From assembly GCA_036491115.1 (NCBI GenBank), contig DASXCQ010000059.1, positions 33,329 through 97,328 of the forward strand: 64,000 nt of DNA. The letters are read 5' to 3'. Shown here one piece after another: positions 33,298-40,921 of the stretch. Each line of letters begins with the position of its first letter. Position 1 is the stretch's first letter. The notes beneath the pieces were generated by a model, which searched no databases, had not been told where the DNA came from, and saw only the letters and a program-made list of their open reading frames with translations. This stretch comes from DATEPR01 sp036491115. Its GTDB lineage: Bacteria > Actinomycetota > Actinomycetes > Mycobacteriales > Pseudonocardiaceae. The position numbers were made by a program, and so were the translations under genes.

Positions 33298-33938
33298 CCG
33301 GACAGCCGAACGCGGTGCACGACGTCGTACTCCAGGCACGGGAAGACCAGCTCGCGGACGACCAGCAGTTCGCGGACGTCGATGTCCACGCTGAACTCCA
33401 GGGCGGCCAACCGGTCCACCAGTGCCTCGGGATCGCGTAGCGGTGTGGCGTAGCGAAACAGCGTGATGTGAGCCAGGTCTCCCGGGCTCGACTCGCCGGG
33501 AGCCCGCAGTAGCGGCACCATTGCGCGGCGTAGTGCGGTGAACGGGTTCGGCTCGTCGGCCACCGCGATGACGGCCGAGTCGGTCGCGGCGAGCTGACGG
33601 AAACACAGCCGGAGGCCACCGGTCCCGGCGGCGGCCTCGGTCACGGCGGCCAGCCACTCCGGGCCGCGCCGCTCCCACAACTCGTCCTTGGGCTGGCCGA
33701 AGTCCTCCTGCACCGGTATCAGCTTGACCAGCATGGCGTGCATCGCCGGTTCCGGTACCGCGAGCAGGGCGGGCTCCGCCACAGCTGTCTGGACCTCGGC
33801 GAGCACAGCGGTCGACGCCGGGTCGGGCCGGACGAACACCAGGTAGGCCCGACACGGCAGCCCCCAACCGTCCGCCGGCCGCACCCGGTTGGCCAGCACC
33901 GCGGGCCGGTGCCGGCGGCGCACGTCGGCCAGGCTCAT
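33294..33938 (-). CDS. Possible 2H-phosphoesterase-like (2'-5' RNA ligase-like) protein
   Basis: This 214-residue protein contains HITLFRYATP near residue 160, which fits the second HxTx motif of the 2H superfamily. A weaker HAMLVKLIP near residue 68 could be the first, where the usual Thr/Ser is replaced by Met. If so, one active-site element is degenerate. The family includes 2'-5' RNA ligases and cyclic phosphodiesterases. It stands alone on the minus strand, next to but not obviously part of the secretion locus. Confidence 0.5.
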   Translation of the reverse strand: MSLADVRRRHRPAVLANRVRPADGWGLPCRAYLVFVRPDPASTAVLAEVQTAVAEPALLAVPEPAMHAMLVKLIPVQEDFGQPKDELWERRGPEWLAAVTEAAAGTGGLRLCFRQLAATDSAVIAVADEPNPFTALRRAMVPLLRAPGESSPGDLAHITLFRYATPLRDPEALVDRLAALEFSVDIDVRELLVVRELVFPCLEYDVVHRVRLSG

Positions 33939-34003
33939 GATCGCAATCTACGGCGGCCGGGCGGGCAGGCCGGCGAGTGGGGTGCCGGCCTACCTCGGCC
34001 CGA

Positions 34004-34711
34004 TCAGTTCGTTGTGGTGCGGGGCTGGGCCATGAGATGGGCGACGGCCTCGGCCACCACCGGTTTCATGGTCTCCAGGGTGATGTCCAGCGACGCCAGG
34101 GCATCCTTGGCGATGCCGTCGGCCGACAGGACGCCCAGCAGGACGTGCTCCGTGCCGACGAAGTCGTTGTCCAGTTCGGCCGACATGCCGACGGCTGCCT
34201 CCAGGGCCTGCTTGCCACCCGGTCGGAACGCGATGTGGCCGCGCGGGGCCTTCTTGCCCGGCGCGGCCAGTCGCTGCTCGACGGCGGCCCGGGCGGCCTC
34301 CGCCGATCCGACCCGCTCGGTCACCAGGCGGGCGGCCAGGCCCCGGGGTTCGTCCAGCAGGCCGAGCAGCAGGTGTTCGGTGTCGATGTAGTCGTGGCGG
34401 TGGTTGCGGGCGGACTCCTGGGCCAGCACGACGGCGTGCCGGGACAGGTCGGTGAAGCGACTGAACAGCTGGGGCGAATGTCGTTGCTGGACCGCCTGTT
34501 TGGACACTCCGATGGCGTCCCCGATCTCCGACCACGACGCCCCTTCGTCGCGCGCGATGGCCACGTAGTGGCTGACCAGCTGGTCGCCCAGCGCGGCCAG
34601 GGTGTGGGAGCGGGACTGCGCCTCGGCCACCTTGGCCAGCGCGGCTGTTTCGGGCAGGTCGTCGTCGACGTTGGCGATCAGGTCGGTGAGATCCAGATTC
34701 AACGGGCTCAT
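34004..34711 (-). CDS. HTH and Clp N-terminal repeat domain protein
   Basis: This 235-residue protein has a helix-turn-helix-like segment (WSEIGDAIGVSKQAVQQRHS, about 59-78) followed by two Clp-N repeats (about 85-235; DTEHLLLGLL and GTEHVLLGVL). Clp-N domains bind adaptors and substrates in ClpC/ClpA ATPases, but no AAA+ domain is present. It may be a regulator that senses protein state or an adaptor for Clp proteolysis. The start is 3 bp from the truA stop, so it probably lies at the end of the alpha-operon/truA transcript. Confidence 0.75.
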   Translation of the reverse strand: MSPLNLDLTDLIANVDDDLPETAALAKVAEAQSRSHTLAALGDQLVSHYVAIARDEGASWSEIGDAIGVSKQAVQQRHSPQLFSRFTDLSRHAVVLAQESARNHRHDYIDTEHLLLGLLDEPRGLAARLVTERVGSAEAARAAVEQRLAAPGKKAPRGHIAFRPGGKQALEAAVGMSAELDNDFVGTEHVLLGVLSADGIAKDALASLDITLETMKPVVAEAVAHLMAQPRTTTN

Positions 34712-34714
34712 GCG

Positions 34715-35608
34715 TCAACTATGACTTGACGACGCCTCTTCGTCAAGACGCGGTTGACGGATGTTCCTGGTCTGCTCGGCACGGGCGGCCAGTTCGTCGT
34801 CGGGCGGGTAGTCCACGCCCAGCAACGTCAACCCGTGCGGTGCCGCCACAGCGACCGTGCTGGGCCGCGTCGTGGCCCGCAACAACGACGACGGCCACTC
34901 CACCGGCAGCCTGCCCTCGCCGACCGCCAGCAGCGCACCGACGAGACTGCGCACCATCGAGTGGCAGAACGCGTCCGCCGACACCCACGCGACCACCACG
35001 CCGTCGGCCTGCCGCGTCCAGTCCAGGCGCTGGAGATCCCGGATCGTCGTGGCACCCTCCCGCCGCCGGCAGAACGCCACGAAGTCGTGTTCGCCGAGCA
35101 GCCGGGCGGACGCCTCGTTCAGCAGCGCGACGTCCAGCGGCCGGTACCAGCTCAGCGTGTCCCTGCGCTGCAACGGCAGCGCGCCGAACGGCCGGTCCGC
35201 CACCCGGTACGCGTAGTGCCGGCGCAGCGCCGAGAACCGGGCGTCGAACTCAACCGGCACCGGCCGCGCGGACAGCACCCGCACGTCCGGCGGCAGCATC
35301 CGGTTCCACCGGCCGACCAACCGGTCCAGGTCGTCGTCGTTGGGCCGGACCTCCAGGTGTGCCACCTGGTTGGTGGCGTGCACACCGGCGTCGGTCCGGC
35401 CGGCCACCACCAGCTTCTCCGGCGGCCTGCGGCCCGGACCGTGCACCGCGAGCACCTCGGCCAGCACACCCTGGACCGTGCGCCTGCCCGGCTGGGTGGC
35501 CCAACCGGAGAAGTCCGTGCCGTCGTAGGCGAAGTCCAGCCGGACGCGGACGAGCCCGCCGGCCCGGGTGGGCGCGGCGGGCTCGTGCGTGCTGTGCTCC
35601 GTCGTCAG
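34715..35608 (-). CDS. truA: tRNA pseudouridine(38-40) synthase, apparent CTG start
   Basis: TruA makes pseudouridine at tRNA positions 38-40. The catalytic Asp is in GRTDAGVHATNQVAHL. The conserved N-terminus RVRLDFAYDGTDFSGW is read in frame upstream of the first GTG (35467), so the true start must lie before it. No ATG, GTG or TTG exists between this segment and the upstream stop region; CTG at 35608 does, overlapping the rplQ stop as CTGA, with AAGGA six bases before it. That gives 297 residues, close to the actinobacterial size. A rare CTG start coupled to rplQ is inferred. Confidence 0.85.
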   Translation of the reverse strand: MTTEHSTHEPAAPTRAGGLVRVRLDFAYDGTDFSGWATQPGRRTVQGVLAEVLAVHGPGRRPPEKLVVAGRTDAGVHATNQVAHLEVRPNDDDLDRLVGRWNRMLPPDVRVLSARPVPVEFDARFSALRRHYAYRVADRPFGALPLQRRDTLSWYRPLDVALLNEASARLLGEHDFVAFCRRREGATTIRDLQRLDWTRQADGVVVAWVSADAFCHSMVRSLVGALLAVGEGRLPVEWPSSLLRATTRPSTVAVAAPHGLTLLGVDYPPDDELAARAEQTRNIRQPRLDEEASSSHS

Positions 35609-36186
35609 GACTCGTCCTTCTCGGCCTTCTCGGCCTCCGCCTCGTCGGCCTCGGGAACGGCGTCCTCGACCGTGTCCTCCGGGGCGTCGACGACGTCCGG
35701 CGTCTGGTCGTTGACGACATCCTTGGCCGGGACCTCCTCGGCCGGCTCGGGCGTCGCGGCCGGAGCCGACGCCTTCGTCCGCCGGTTGGCGGCCGCCCGC
35801 GTGACGCGGCCGGCCTCCTCGGTCGCGGTCTGCTCCGCCACCAGCGCGATCACGGCCATCTTAGCGTTGTCACCCTTGCGGGGCATCGTCTTGACGATCC
35901 GGGTGTAGCCACCGGGCCGGGTCGCGAAGAACGGACCGATCTCCGCGAACAGCTTGTGCACGATGTCCTTGTCCCGGATGGTCTTCATGACCTCGCGGCG
36001 GTTGTGCAGATCGCCGCGCTTGGCCTTGCTGATCAGCCGCTCGGCGAACGGCCGCAGCCGCTTCGCCTTCGCCTCGGTGGTGGTGATCCGGCCGTGCTCG
36101 AACAGCGACGTGGCCAGGTTCGCCAGCATCATCCGCTCGTGGGCCGGCGACCCGCCGAGACGGCGGCCCTTGGTCGGGGTCGGCAT
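35605..36186 (-). CDS. rplQ: 50S ribosomal protein L17 with acidic C-terminal extension
   Basis: L17 lies near the peptide exit tunnel. The 193-residue product has the normal core (MPTPTKGRRLGGSPAHER, MLANLATSLFEHGRI). It adds about 65 residues rich in Asp, Glu, Ala and Val, ending in a charged EKAEKDES tail; E. coli L17 has 127 residues. Its last gene segment contains the Shine-Dalgarno for truA. Confidence 0.95.
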   Translation of the reverse strand: MPTPTKGRRLGGSPAHERMMLANLATSLFEHGRITTTEAKAKRLRPFAERLISKAKRGDLHNRREVMKTIRDKDIVHKLFAEIGPFFATRPGGYTRIVKTMPRKGDNAKMAVIALVAEQTATEEAGRVTRAAANRRTKASAPAATPEPAEEVPAKDVVNDQTPDVVDAPEDTVEDAVPEADEAEAEKAEKDES

Positions 36187-36231
36187 ATCTTGCTCCTCGT
36201 TGCGTACAGCGCAGCCGTCCTATCCGGACGG

Positions 36232-37287
36232 TCAGAGCTGCTCCGTCTCTGCGTAGTCGTGACCGTCGTCGTGGCCGCCGTCCAGGTGGGCGTCCACGCC
36301 CCAGCCGTCGGCCGGGTAGTCGGACGCCGCGGCGGACGGGTCGAACCCGGGCGGGCTGTCCTTCAGCGACAGACCGAGGCCGACGAGCTTCATCTTGACC
36401 TCGTCGATCGACTTGGCGCCGAAGTTGCGGATGTCGAGCAGGTCGGCCTCGCTGCGCGAGACCAGCTCGCCGACGGTGTGGATGCCCTCACGCTTCAGGC
36501 AGTTGTACGAGCGCACCGTCAGGTCGAGGTCCTCGATCGGCATCGCGAACGCGGCGATGGTGTCCGCCTCGGCAGGCGACGGGCCGATCTCGATGCCCTC
36601 CGCGTCCACGTTCAGCTCGCGGGCCAGGCCGAACAGCTCGACCAGCGTCTTGCCGGACGACGCGACCGCGTCCCTCGGCGTGATCGACGGCTTGGTCTCC
36701 ACGTCCAGAATCAGCTTGTCGAAGTCCGTGCGCTGCTCGACACGGGTGGCCTCGACCTTGTACGTCACCTTGAGCACCGGCGAGTAGATCGAGTCGACCG
36801 GGATGCGGCCGATCTCGGCACCCGCCTGCTTGTTCTGCACGGCAGGGACGTAACCGCGACCGCGCTCGACGACGAGCTCGATCTCCAGCTTGCCCTTGCT
36901 GTTCAGGGTGGCGATGTGCAGGTCGGGGTTGTGCACGGTGACACCGGCCGGCGGCACGATGTCGCCGGCGGTCACCACACCGGGGCCCTGCTTGCGCAGG
37001 TACATGGTCACCGGCTCGTCCTCCTCGGAGCTGATCACCAGCTCCTTGAGGTTCAGGATGACGTCGGTGACGTCCTCCTTCACACCGGGCACGGTGGTGA
37101 ACTCGTGCAGCACGCCGTCGATCCGGATGCTCGTGACGGCAGCGCCGGGGATGGACGACAGCAGCGTGCGACGCAGCGAGTTGCCGAGCGTGTAACCGAA
37201 ACCAGGCTCGAGCGGTTCGATGGTGAACCGGGAACGGGTCTCGTTCAGAGTGTCTTCGGCCAGAGTCGGCCGCTGGGAGATCAGCAC
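36232..37287 (-). CDS. rpoA: DNA-directed RNA polymerase subunit alpha
   Basis: The alpha subunit (351 residues) dimerises to nucleate RNA polymerase assembly through its N-terminal domain (about 1-230; FTIEPLEPGFGYTLGNSLRR). It contacts UP elements and activators through the C-terminal domain (about 245-320; RSYNCLKREGIHTVGELV and NFGAKSIDEVKMKL). A His/Asp-rich tail follows. The start is GTG at 37287. It is the fourth large gene of the alpha operon, after rpsD with a hairpin-containing 93 bp gap. Confidence 0.96.
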   Translation of the reverse strand: MLISQRPTLAEDTLNETRSRFTIEPLEPGFGYTLGNSLRRTLLSSIPGAAVTSIRIDGVLHEFTTVPGVKEDVTDVILNLKELVISSEEDEPVTMYLRKQGPGVVTAGDIVPPAGVTVHNPDLHIATLNSKGKLEIELVVERGRGYVPAVQNKQAGAEIGRIPVDSIYSPVLKVTYKVEATRVEQRTDFDKLILDVETKPSITPRDAVASSGKTLVELFGLARELNVDAEGIEIGPSPAEADTIAAFAMPIEDLDLTVRSYNCLKREGIHTVGELVSRSEADLLDIRNFGAKSIDEVKMKLVGLGLSLKDSPPGFDPSAAASDYPADGWGVDAHLDGGHDDGHDYAETEQL

Positions 37288-37342
37288 TTCCGTGTTCCTT
37301 TCGCAGTGGCGCCCGCCATATGACGCCGACTGGGATGGCGCA

Positions 37343-37375
37343 CCGGCCCGGCGGCGGAGTCCGCCGCCGGACCGG
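37343..37375 (-). other. GC-rich hairpin between rpsD and rpoA
   Basis: A perfect 10 bp stem (CCGGCGGCGG with its complement, loop AGT) extended by a 4 bp outer stem after one mismatch fills much of the rpsD-rpoA gap. It could attenuate, protect or process the mRNA, adjusting rpoA against S4. No T run follows. Confidence 0.6.
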
Positions 37376-37380
37376 GTGAA

Positions 37381-37986
37381 TCACTTCGAATAGAACTCGA
37401 CGATCAACTGTTCCTGGACCGGGGTGTCGATCTGCGCCCGCTCCGGGAGCTGGTGCACGAGAATCCGCAGGTTCGACGGAACGACCTGCAGCCACGCGGG
37501 AATCGGCCGGTCACCCATCGTCGCCTTGGCCACCTCGAAGGGCAGCGTCGGCATCGACTTCGGCTTCACGTCGACGATGTCCCACTTGGACACCTGGTAG
37601 CTGGGCACGTTCACCGCGTGCCCGTTGACGATGAAGTGGCCGTGGCTGACCAGTTGCCTGGCCTGCCGGCGGGTCCTGGCCAGGCCGGCGCGGTAGACCA
37701 CGTTGTCCAGCCTGGACTCCAGCAGCTGGAGCAGGTTCTCACCGGTCTTACCGGGACGCCGCACGGCTTCCTTGTAGTACCGGCTGAACTGACGCTCCAG
37801 CACGCCGTAGGTGAAACGCGCCTTCTGCTTCTCCTGCTGCTGGAGCAGGAACTCGCTCTCCTTGATCCGACCGCGGCCGTGCTGGCCGGGCGGGTAGGGG
37901 CGCCGTTCGAACGCCTGGTCGCCGCCGACGAGGTCGACCTTCAGCCGGCGGGACTTGCGGGTGATGGGTCCGGTGTAACGAGCCAT
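37381..37986 (-). CDS. rpsD: 30S ribosomal protein S4
   Basis: S4 initiates 16S rRNA assembly and in many bacteria represses its own operon. The 201-residue protein starts MARYTGPITRKSRR and carries the S4 RNA-binding motif (about 92-150; LLQLLESRLDNVVYRAGLAR, RQARQLVSHGHFIVNG). The N-terminal region has no cysteine zinc knuckle, so it is the cysteine-free form of S4. Confidence 0.96.
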   Translation of the reverse strand: MARYTGPITRKSRRLKVDLVGGDQAFERRPYPPGQHGRGRIKESEFLLQQQEKQKARFTYGVLERQFSRYYKEAVRRPGKTGENLLQLLESRLDNVVYRAGLARTRRQARQLVSHGHFIVNGHAVNVPSYQVSKWDIVDVKPKSMPTLPFEVAKATMGDRPIPAWLQVVPSNLRILVHQLPERAQIDTPVQEQLIVEFYSK

Positions 37987-38007
37987 GGTGTGCTACTCCT
38001 CCCCGCC

Positions 38008-38415
38008 CTAGACCCGGCGCCGCTTGGGCGGGCGGCAGCCGTTGTGCGGCTGCGGGGTCACGTCCTGGATGTTGCCGACCTCGAGGCCGGCCGCCTGCAA
38101 CGAGCGAATCGCCGTCTCCCGGCCCGAACCCGGACCCTTGACGTAGACGTCGACCTTCTTCATGCCGTGCTCGGCAGCCTTGCGGGCGGCGTTCTCCGCG
38201 GCCATCTGCGCCGCGAACGGCGTGGACTTGCGGGAACCCTTGAAGCCGACGTGTCCGGCCGACGCCCAGCTGATCACATTGCCGGCGGGGTCGGTGATGG
38301 ACACGATGGTGTTGTTGAACGTGCTCTTGATATGGGCGTGCCCGTGCGAGACGTTCTTCTTTTCCTTGCGCCTGACCTTCTTGACCGCGGCGCCCTGACG
38401 GGACTTCGGTGGCAT
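38008..38415 (-). CDS. rpsK: 30S ribosomal protein S11
   Basis: This 135-residue platform protein that contacts the decoding region has the core VSHGHAHIKSTFNNTIVSITD, GRETAIRSLQAAGLEV and the characteristic end NGCRPPKRRRV. It sits 21 bp before rpsD in the alpha operon. Confidence 0.96.
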   Translation of the reverse strand: MPPKSRQGAAVKKVRRKEKKNVSHGHAHIKSTFNNTIVSITDPAGNVISWASAGHVGFKGSRKSTPFAAQMAAENAARKAAEHGMKKVDVYVKGPGSGRETAIRSLQAAGLEVGNIQDVTPQPHNGCRPPKRRRV

Positions 38416-38454
38416 GCTTTCGGTGCTCTCCTCGACCGTGAGTGGGAACGGCGG

Positions 38455-38835
38455 CTACTTCTTGCCGGCCTTCTTCTTGCCGGCGACCGTCTTCTTCGGG
38501 CCCTTGCGGGTGCGGGCGTTGGTCTTCGTCCGCTGGCCGCGAACTGGCAGGTTGCGGCGGTGCCGCAGGCCCTCGTAGCAGCCGATCTCGACCTTGCGGC
38601 GGATGTCCGCCGCGACCTCACGACGGAGGTCACCTTCGACCCTGTAGTTCTGCTCGATGTAGTCCCGCAGGCGGGACACGTCCTCGTCGGTGAGGTCCTT
38701 GGACCTCAGGTCGGGCGACACCCCGGTGGCGGACAGCGTCTCCCGCGAACGGGTACGGCCGATACCGAAGATGTACGTCAGCGCGATCTCCATCCGCTTG
38801 TCGCGGGGCAGATCGACGCCCATGAGTCGTGCCAT
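38455..38835 (-). CDS. rpsM: 30S ribosomal protein S13
   Basis: S13 is in the head of the small subunit and touches the P-site tRNA and L5. The 126-residue protein starts MARLMGVDLPRDKR, has ALTYIFGIGRTRSRE and a Lys-rich tail (KKTVAGKKKAGKK). An intergenic region with two hairpins separates it from rpmJ upstream. Confidence 0.96.
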   Translation of the reverse strand: MARLMGVDLPRDKRMEIALTYIFGIGRTRSRETLSATGVSPDLRSKDLTDEDVSRLRDYIEQNYRVEGDLRREVAADIRRKVEIGCYEGLRHRRNLPVRGQRTKTNARTRKGPKKTVAGKKKAGKK

Positions 38836-38876
38836 GTGTCCTCTTTCGTGTGGCTCCAGGTTTGCTCCCCGACCGC

Positions 38877-38947
38877 CCCGCGGCCGACTCTGTTGTCCGC
38901 GGGCCCCGGCCTGGAATCCGGGGGTGCGCCTGGCCCGTGTGGCCAGG
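38877..38947 (-). other. Two hairpins in the rpmJ-rpsM gap
   Basis: Within the 156 bp gap there is a 7 bp stem CCCGCGG/CCGCGGG (38877-38883, 38897-38903) and a 7 bp stem CCTGGCC/GGCCAGG with a 5-base loop (38929-38935, 38941-38947). They could form an attenuator or a ribosomal protein binding site in the leader of rpsM. They lie outside coding sequence. Confidence 0.5.
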
Positions 38948-38991
38948 CAGGTGCTGGGAGTCCTCGTTGTGTGTGCGTCGATCCGCTCTGC

Positions 38992-39105
38992 TCAGCCCTG
39001 GCGCTGCTTGTGGCGCAGGTTCTCGCAGATCACCATGACCCGGCCGTGCCGCCGGATCACCTTGCACTTGTCGCAGATCTTCTTGACGCTCGGCTGAACC
39101 TTCAC
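38992..39105 (-). CDS. rpmJ: 50S ribosomal protein L36
   Basis: L36 is a 37-residue zinc protein of the large subunit. Starting at GTG (39105) it reads KVQPSVKKICDKCKV and ends LRHKQRQG; the zinc ligands Cys11, Cys14, Cys27 and His32 are all present, so this is the zinc-containing form. It is 31 bp after infA and too short to stand out without translation by eye. Confidence 0.95.
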   Translation of the reverse strand: MKVQPSVKKICDKCKVIRRHGRVMVICENLRHKQRQG

Positions 39106-39136
39106 GCCTGTCGTATCTCCTGCTGGCTAGCCGTCA

Positions 39137-39358
39137 CTACTTGTAGCGGTAGACGATGCGTCCTCGGGACAGGTCGTACGGCGAGAGCTCCACCACGACC
39201 CGGTCCTCGGGCAGGATGCGGATGTAGTGCTGGCGCATCTTGCCGCTGATGTGTGCCAGGACCCGGTGGCCGTTCTCCAACTCGACGCGGAACATCGCGT
39301 TGGGAAGTGGCTCGACCACGCGGCCCTCTACCTCGATGGCCCCGTCCTTCTTGCCCAT
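39137..39358 (-). CDS. infA: Translation initiation factor IF-1
   Basis: IF-1 binds the A site of the 30S subunit during initiation. The 73-residue OB-fold protein reads MGKKDGAIEVEGRVVEPLPN and ends SRGRIVYRYK, nearly invariant in actinobacteria. It is the first gene of the infA-rpmJ-rpsM-rpsK-rpsD-rpoA-rplQ-truA run. The roughly 200 bp upstream must hold the operon promoter; I could not fix its hexamers. Confidence 0.96.
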   Translation of the reverse strand: MGKKDGAIEVEGRVVEPLPNAMFRVELENGHRVLAHISGKMRQHYIRILPEDRVVVELSPYDLSRGRIVYRYK

Positions 39359-39563
39359 GTCCTCCGCGTTTCATGACGGTAATGTGGGAGCACGTAACCC
39401 CTGGTGGGAGCTACGCAGGGCACCCAGCGACCCCACTTCGTCAGACGTTCGAGAACATGCGGCCCCGAGCTAGCCTGGAATCAGGCATGACGGAATGGGT
39501 GCGACCTGGTGCACCGTCCGTCAAGTCTACGCGCACCGTGGCGCACCACCCAAACCCGGGCGT

Positions 39564-40025
39564 TCAGCCCCCCGGCAGCGCGGGCGGCGGATCCTCGCGG
39601 TGGCCCATCACCGACCACCGGACCACACCCAGCACCGCGCCCGGCACGATCACCCACAGCCACCACGGGTAGACGAACTGCCCGGTGGTGACGCAGACGA
39701 GACCCCACACGACCAGGTTGACCGCCATGATCGACAGCCAGATCGTGTTGAGGACGCGGAGGGCCGTCGGGACGCGGTGGCGGCGAACCGGAACCCTGGG
39801 TGGCGGGGCCGGCTGCGGCGCGGCCTGGTGCTGGCTCTCGGGCAGGTCGGCGGTCAGCCTCGCCAACTCGCCTCGGGTGGCCGCCTGCCAGGCGGCACCG
39901 ACGCGGGAGTCGAACTCGGACAGCGTGATCATGCCGTCGTCGTGGGCGCGGTGCAGGCGATCCGCCGCGGCCTTCCGATCGACGTCGGACACCCGCATCT
40001 GCTCCGGAGGCACTTCCTCAACCAC
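39564..40025 (-). CDS. DUF1707 domain membrane protein
   Basis: This 153-residue protein has an N-terminal DUF1707 domain (about 10-63; MRVSDVDRKAAADRLHRAH and GMITLSEFDSRV, ending TADLP). A proline-rich linker and two transmembrane helices follow (about 90-140). DUF1707 proteins are common actinobacterial membrane proteins of unknown role, sometimes linked to envelope stress. It is alone on the minus strand between infA and the accessory pocket. Confidence 0.75.
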   Translation of the reverse strand: MVEEVPPEQMRVSDVDRKAAADRLHRAHDDGMITLSEFDSRVGAAWQAATRGELARLTADLPESQHQAAPQPAPPPRVPVRRHRVPTALRVLNTIWLSIMAVNLVVWGLVCVTTGQFVYPWWLWVIVPGAVLGVVRWSVMGHREDPPPALPGG

Positions 40026-40079
40026 GTGAGTATCTTGCCATCCAAACGGCTTCCGTGGGGCGAATACGGGGTGCTACCC

Positions 40080-40354
40080 CTACTCGGCAGGTGGGGTTGC
40101 GCCGAACCACTGGACCACCAGCACATGTACCTCACGCTGGTCCTCCAGGATCAGGTAGACGACGTGTCCCTGCCCGGCCGGGACCGAACCGGCCACAGAC
40201 GCACCTCGCCGTCGGGATTGCGCTCGTACTGTGGTGGACCTGCCCAAGGCTTCACTTCCAGCACGTCCAACACCTCGGCGAAGGCGCGCGCCGCATCGCT
40301 GGGGAGTGTACCGATCTGCTCAGCCGCTTCGGGATAGACGACGACCCGATACAC
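40080..40354 (-). pseudogene. RelE/ParE-like toxin gene, frameshifted
   Basis: From a GTG at 40354 the reading frame gives YRVVVYPEAAEQI, LPSDAARAFAEVLDVLEV and NPDGEVRLWPV, the N-terminal part of a small RelE/ParE-like protein. It then runs to an early stop. The missing C-terminal part (HVVYLILEDQREVHVLVVQW) is intact in the -1 frame and ends at 40080. One base lost near 40180-40192 explains both. The protein would be about 90 residues if repaired. It follows the DUF6247-like gene with no gap. Either a decayed locus or a sequencing error. Confidence 0.65.
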
Positions 40355-40676
40355 CTACTGGCCCTGCCGCTCGCGGAGGAGCGCCTTGATCGCCTCGCCC
40401 GAGAGGCTCCCTGCTGGACCCTGGCCGGTCGACAGAGTGCGGTCCGCTGTGGCGAGCATCCGGAAGTACGATCCCGGGTCCTTCATCTCGGCGTAAGCGA
40501 AGAGCCGCCACTTGTCCAGCAGTGAGCGGACCGGCGCCAGGGTCCTTCGCCTGCTTCGCACGCTCCAACACGATGTCCCACTCAGCGTCGAACTCCGCGG
40601 CGACCCGGGGCGTCAGGCAGGCGCGAATGGCCTGCGGGTCGGCAGGCGGCGGGACCGGCACTCCCGATGGGGGCAT
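40355..40676 (-). pseudogene. DUF6247-like partner gene, frameshifted
   Basis: The ATG at 40676 starts MPPSGVPVPPPADPQAIRACL and reads to RAKQAKD. The rest (LAPVRSLLDKWRLFAYAEM ... ALLRERQGQ) continues in another frame to the stop at 40355. Removing one C from a run of three at 40540-40542 joins the two into about 106 residues. Such proteins are often coded directly upstream of RelE-like genes in actinobacteria and may be the antitoxin; this role is inferred. Both genes of the pair carry a one-base shift. Confidence 0.6.
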
Positions 40677-40743
40677 GGCGGCTGCGGCAGTCACCACAAG
40701 CACGATGGCGGCGTGGGCCGACAACAGCGGCTCCGGACGACCA

Positions 40744-40908
40744 CTACCTGGCCTGCCGCGTCGTGACATGGGCGATCAACGCCGGAACGTCGGCCTTCAG
40801 GACCGGGCCGTGCGGGTTCTTGCTGTCGCGGATGCGGTCGAGGGTGTTGGCCAGTTCCACGCAGCCGTTGCCTTGGTCGGAGTAGCTGGACTTGCACCAC
40901 GTGATCAT
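40744..40908 (-). CDS. DUF397 protein
   Basis: This 54-residue protein opens MITWCKSSYSDQGNGCVELA, the typical DUF397 pattern (W-x-K-S-S-Y-S-x-x-x-x-x-C-V-E). It ends with a short strand region (VLKADVPALIAHV). In streptomycetes these partners accompany XRE/DUF5753 regulators of the WhiJ/AbaA type and affect development; there is evidence they can act as antagonistic pairs. It lies 13 bp after the XRE gene and is probably cotranscribed. Confidence 0.88.
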   Translation of the reverse strand: MITWCKSSYSDQGNGCVELANTLDRIRDSKNPHGPVLKADVPALIAHVTTRQAR

Positions 40909-40921
40909 GAGGACTCCGGGA

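Noticed and set aside
34726..37323. Long plus-strand open frame across truA, rplQ and rpoA
   Set aside because: It runs antisense to three well-recognised genes and has low-complexity Arg/Pro content.
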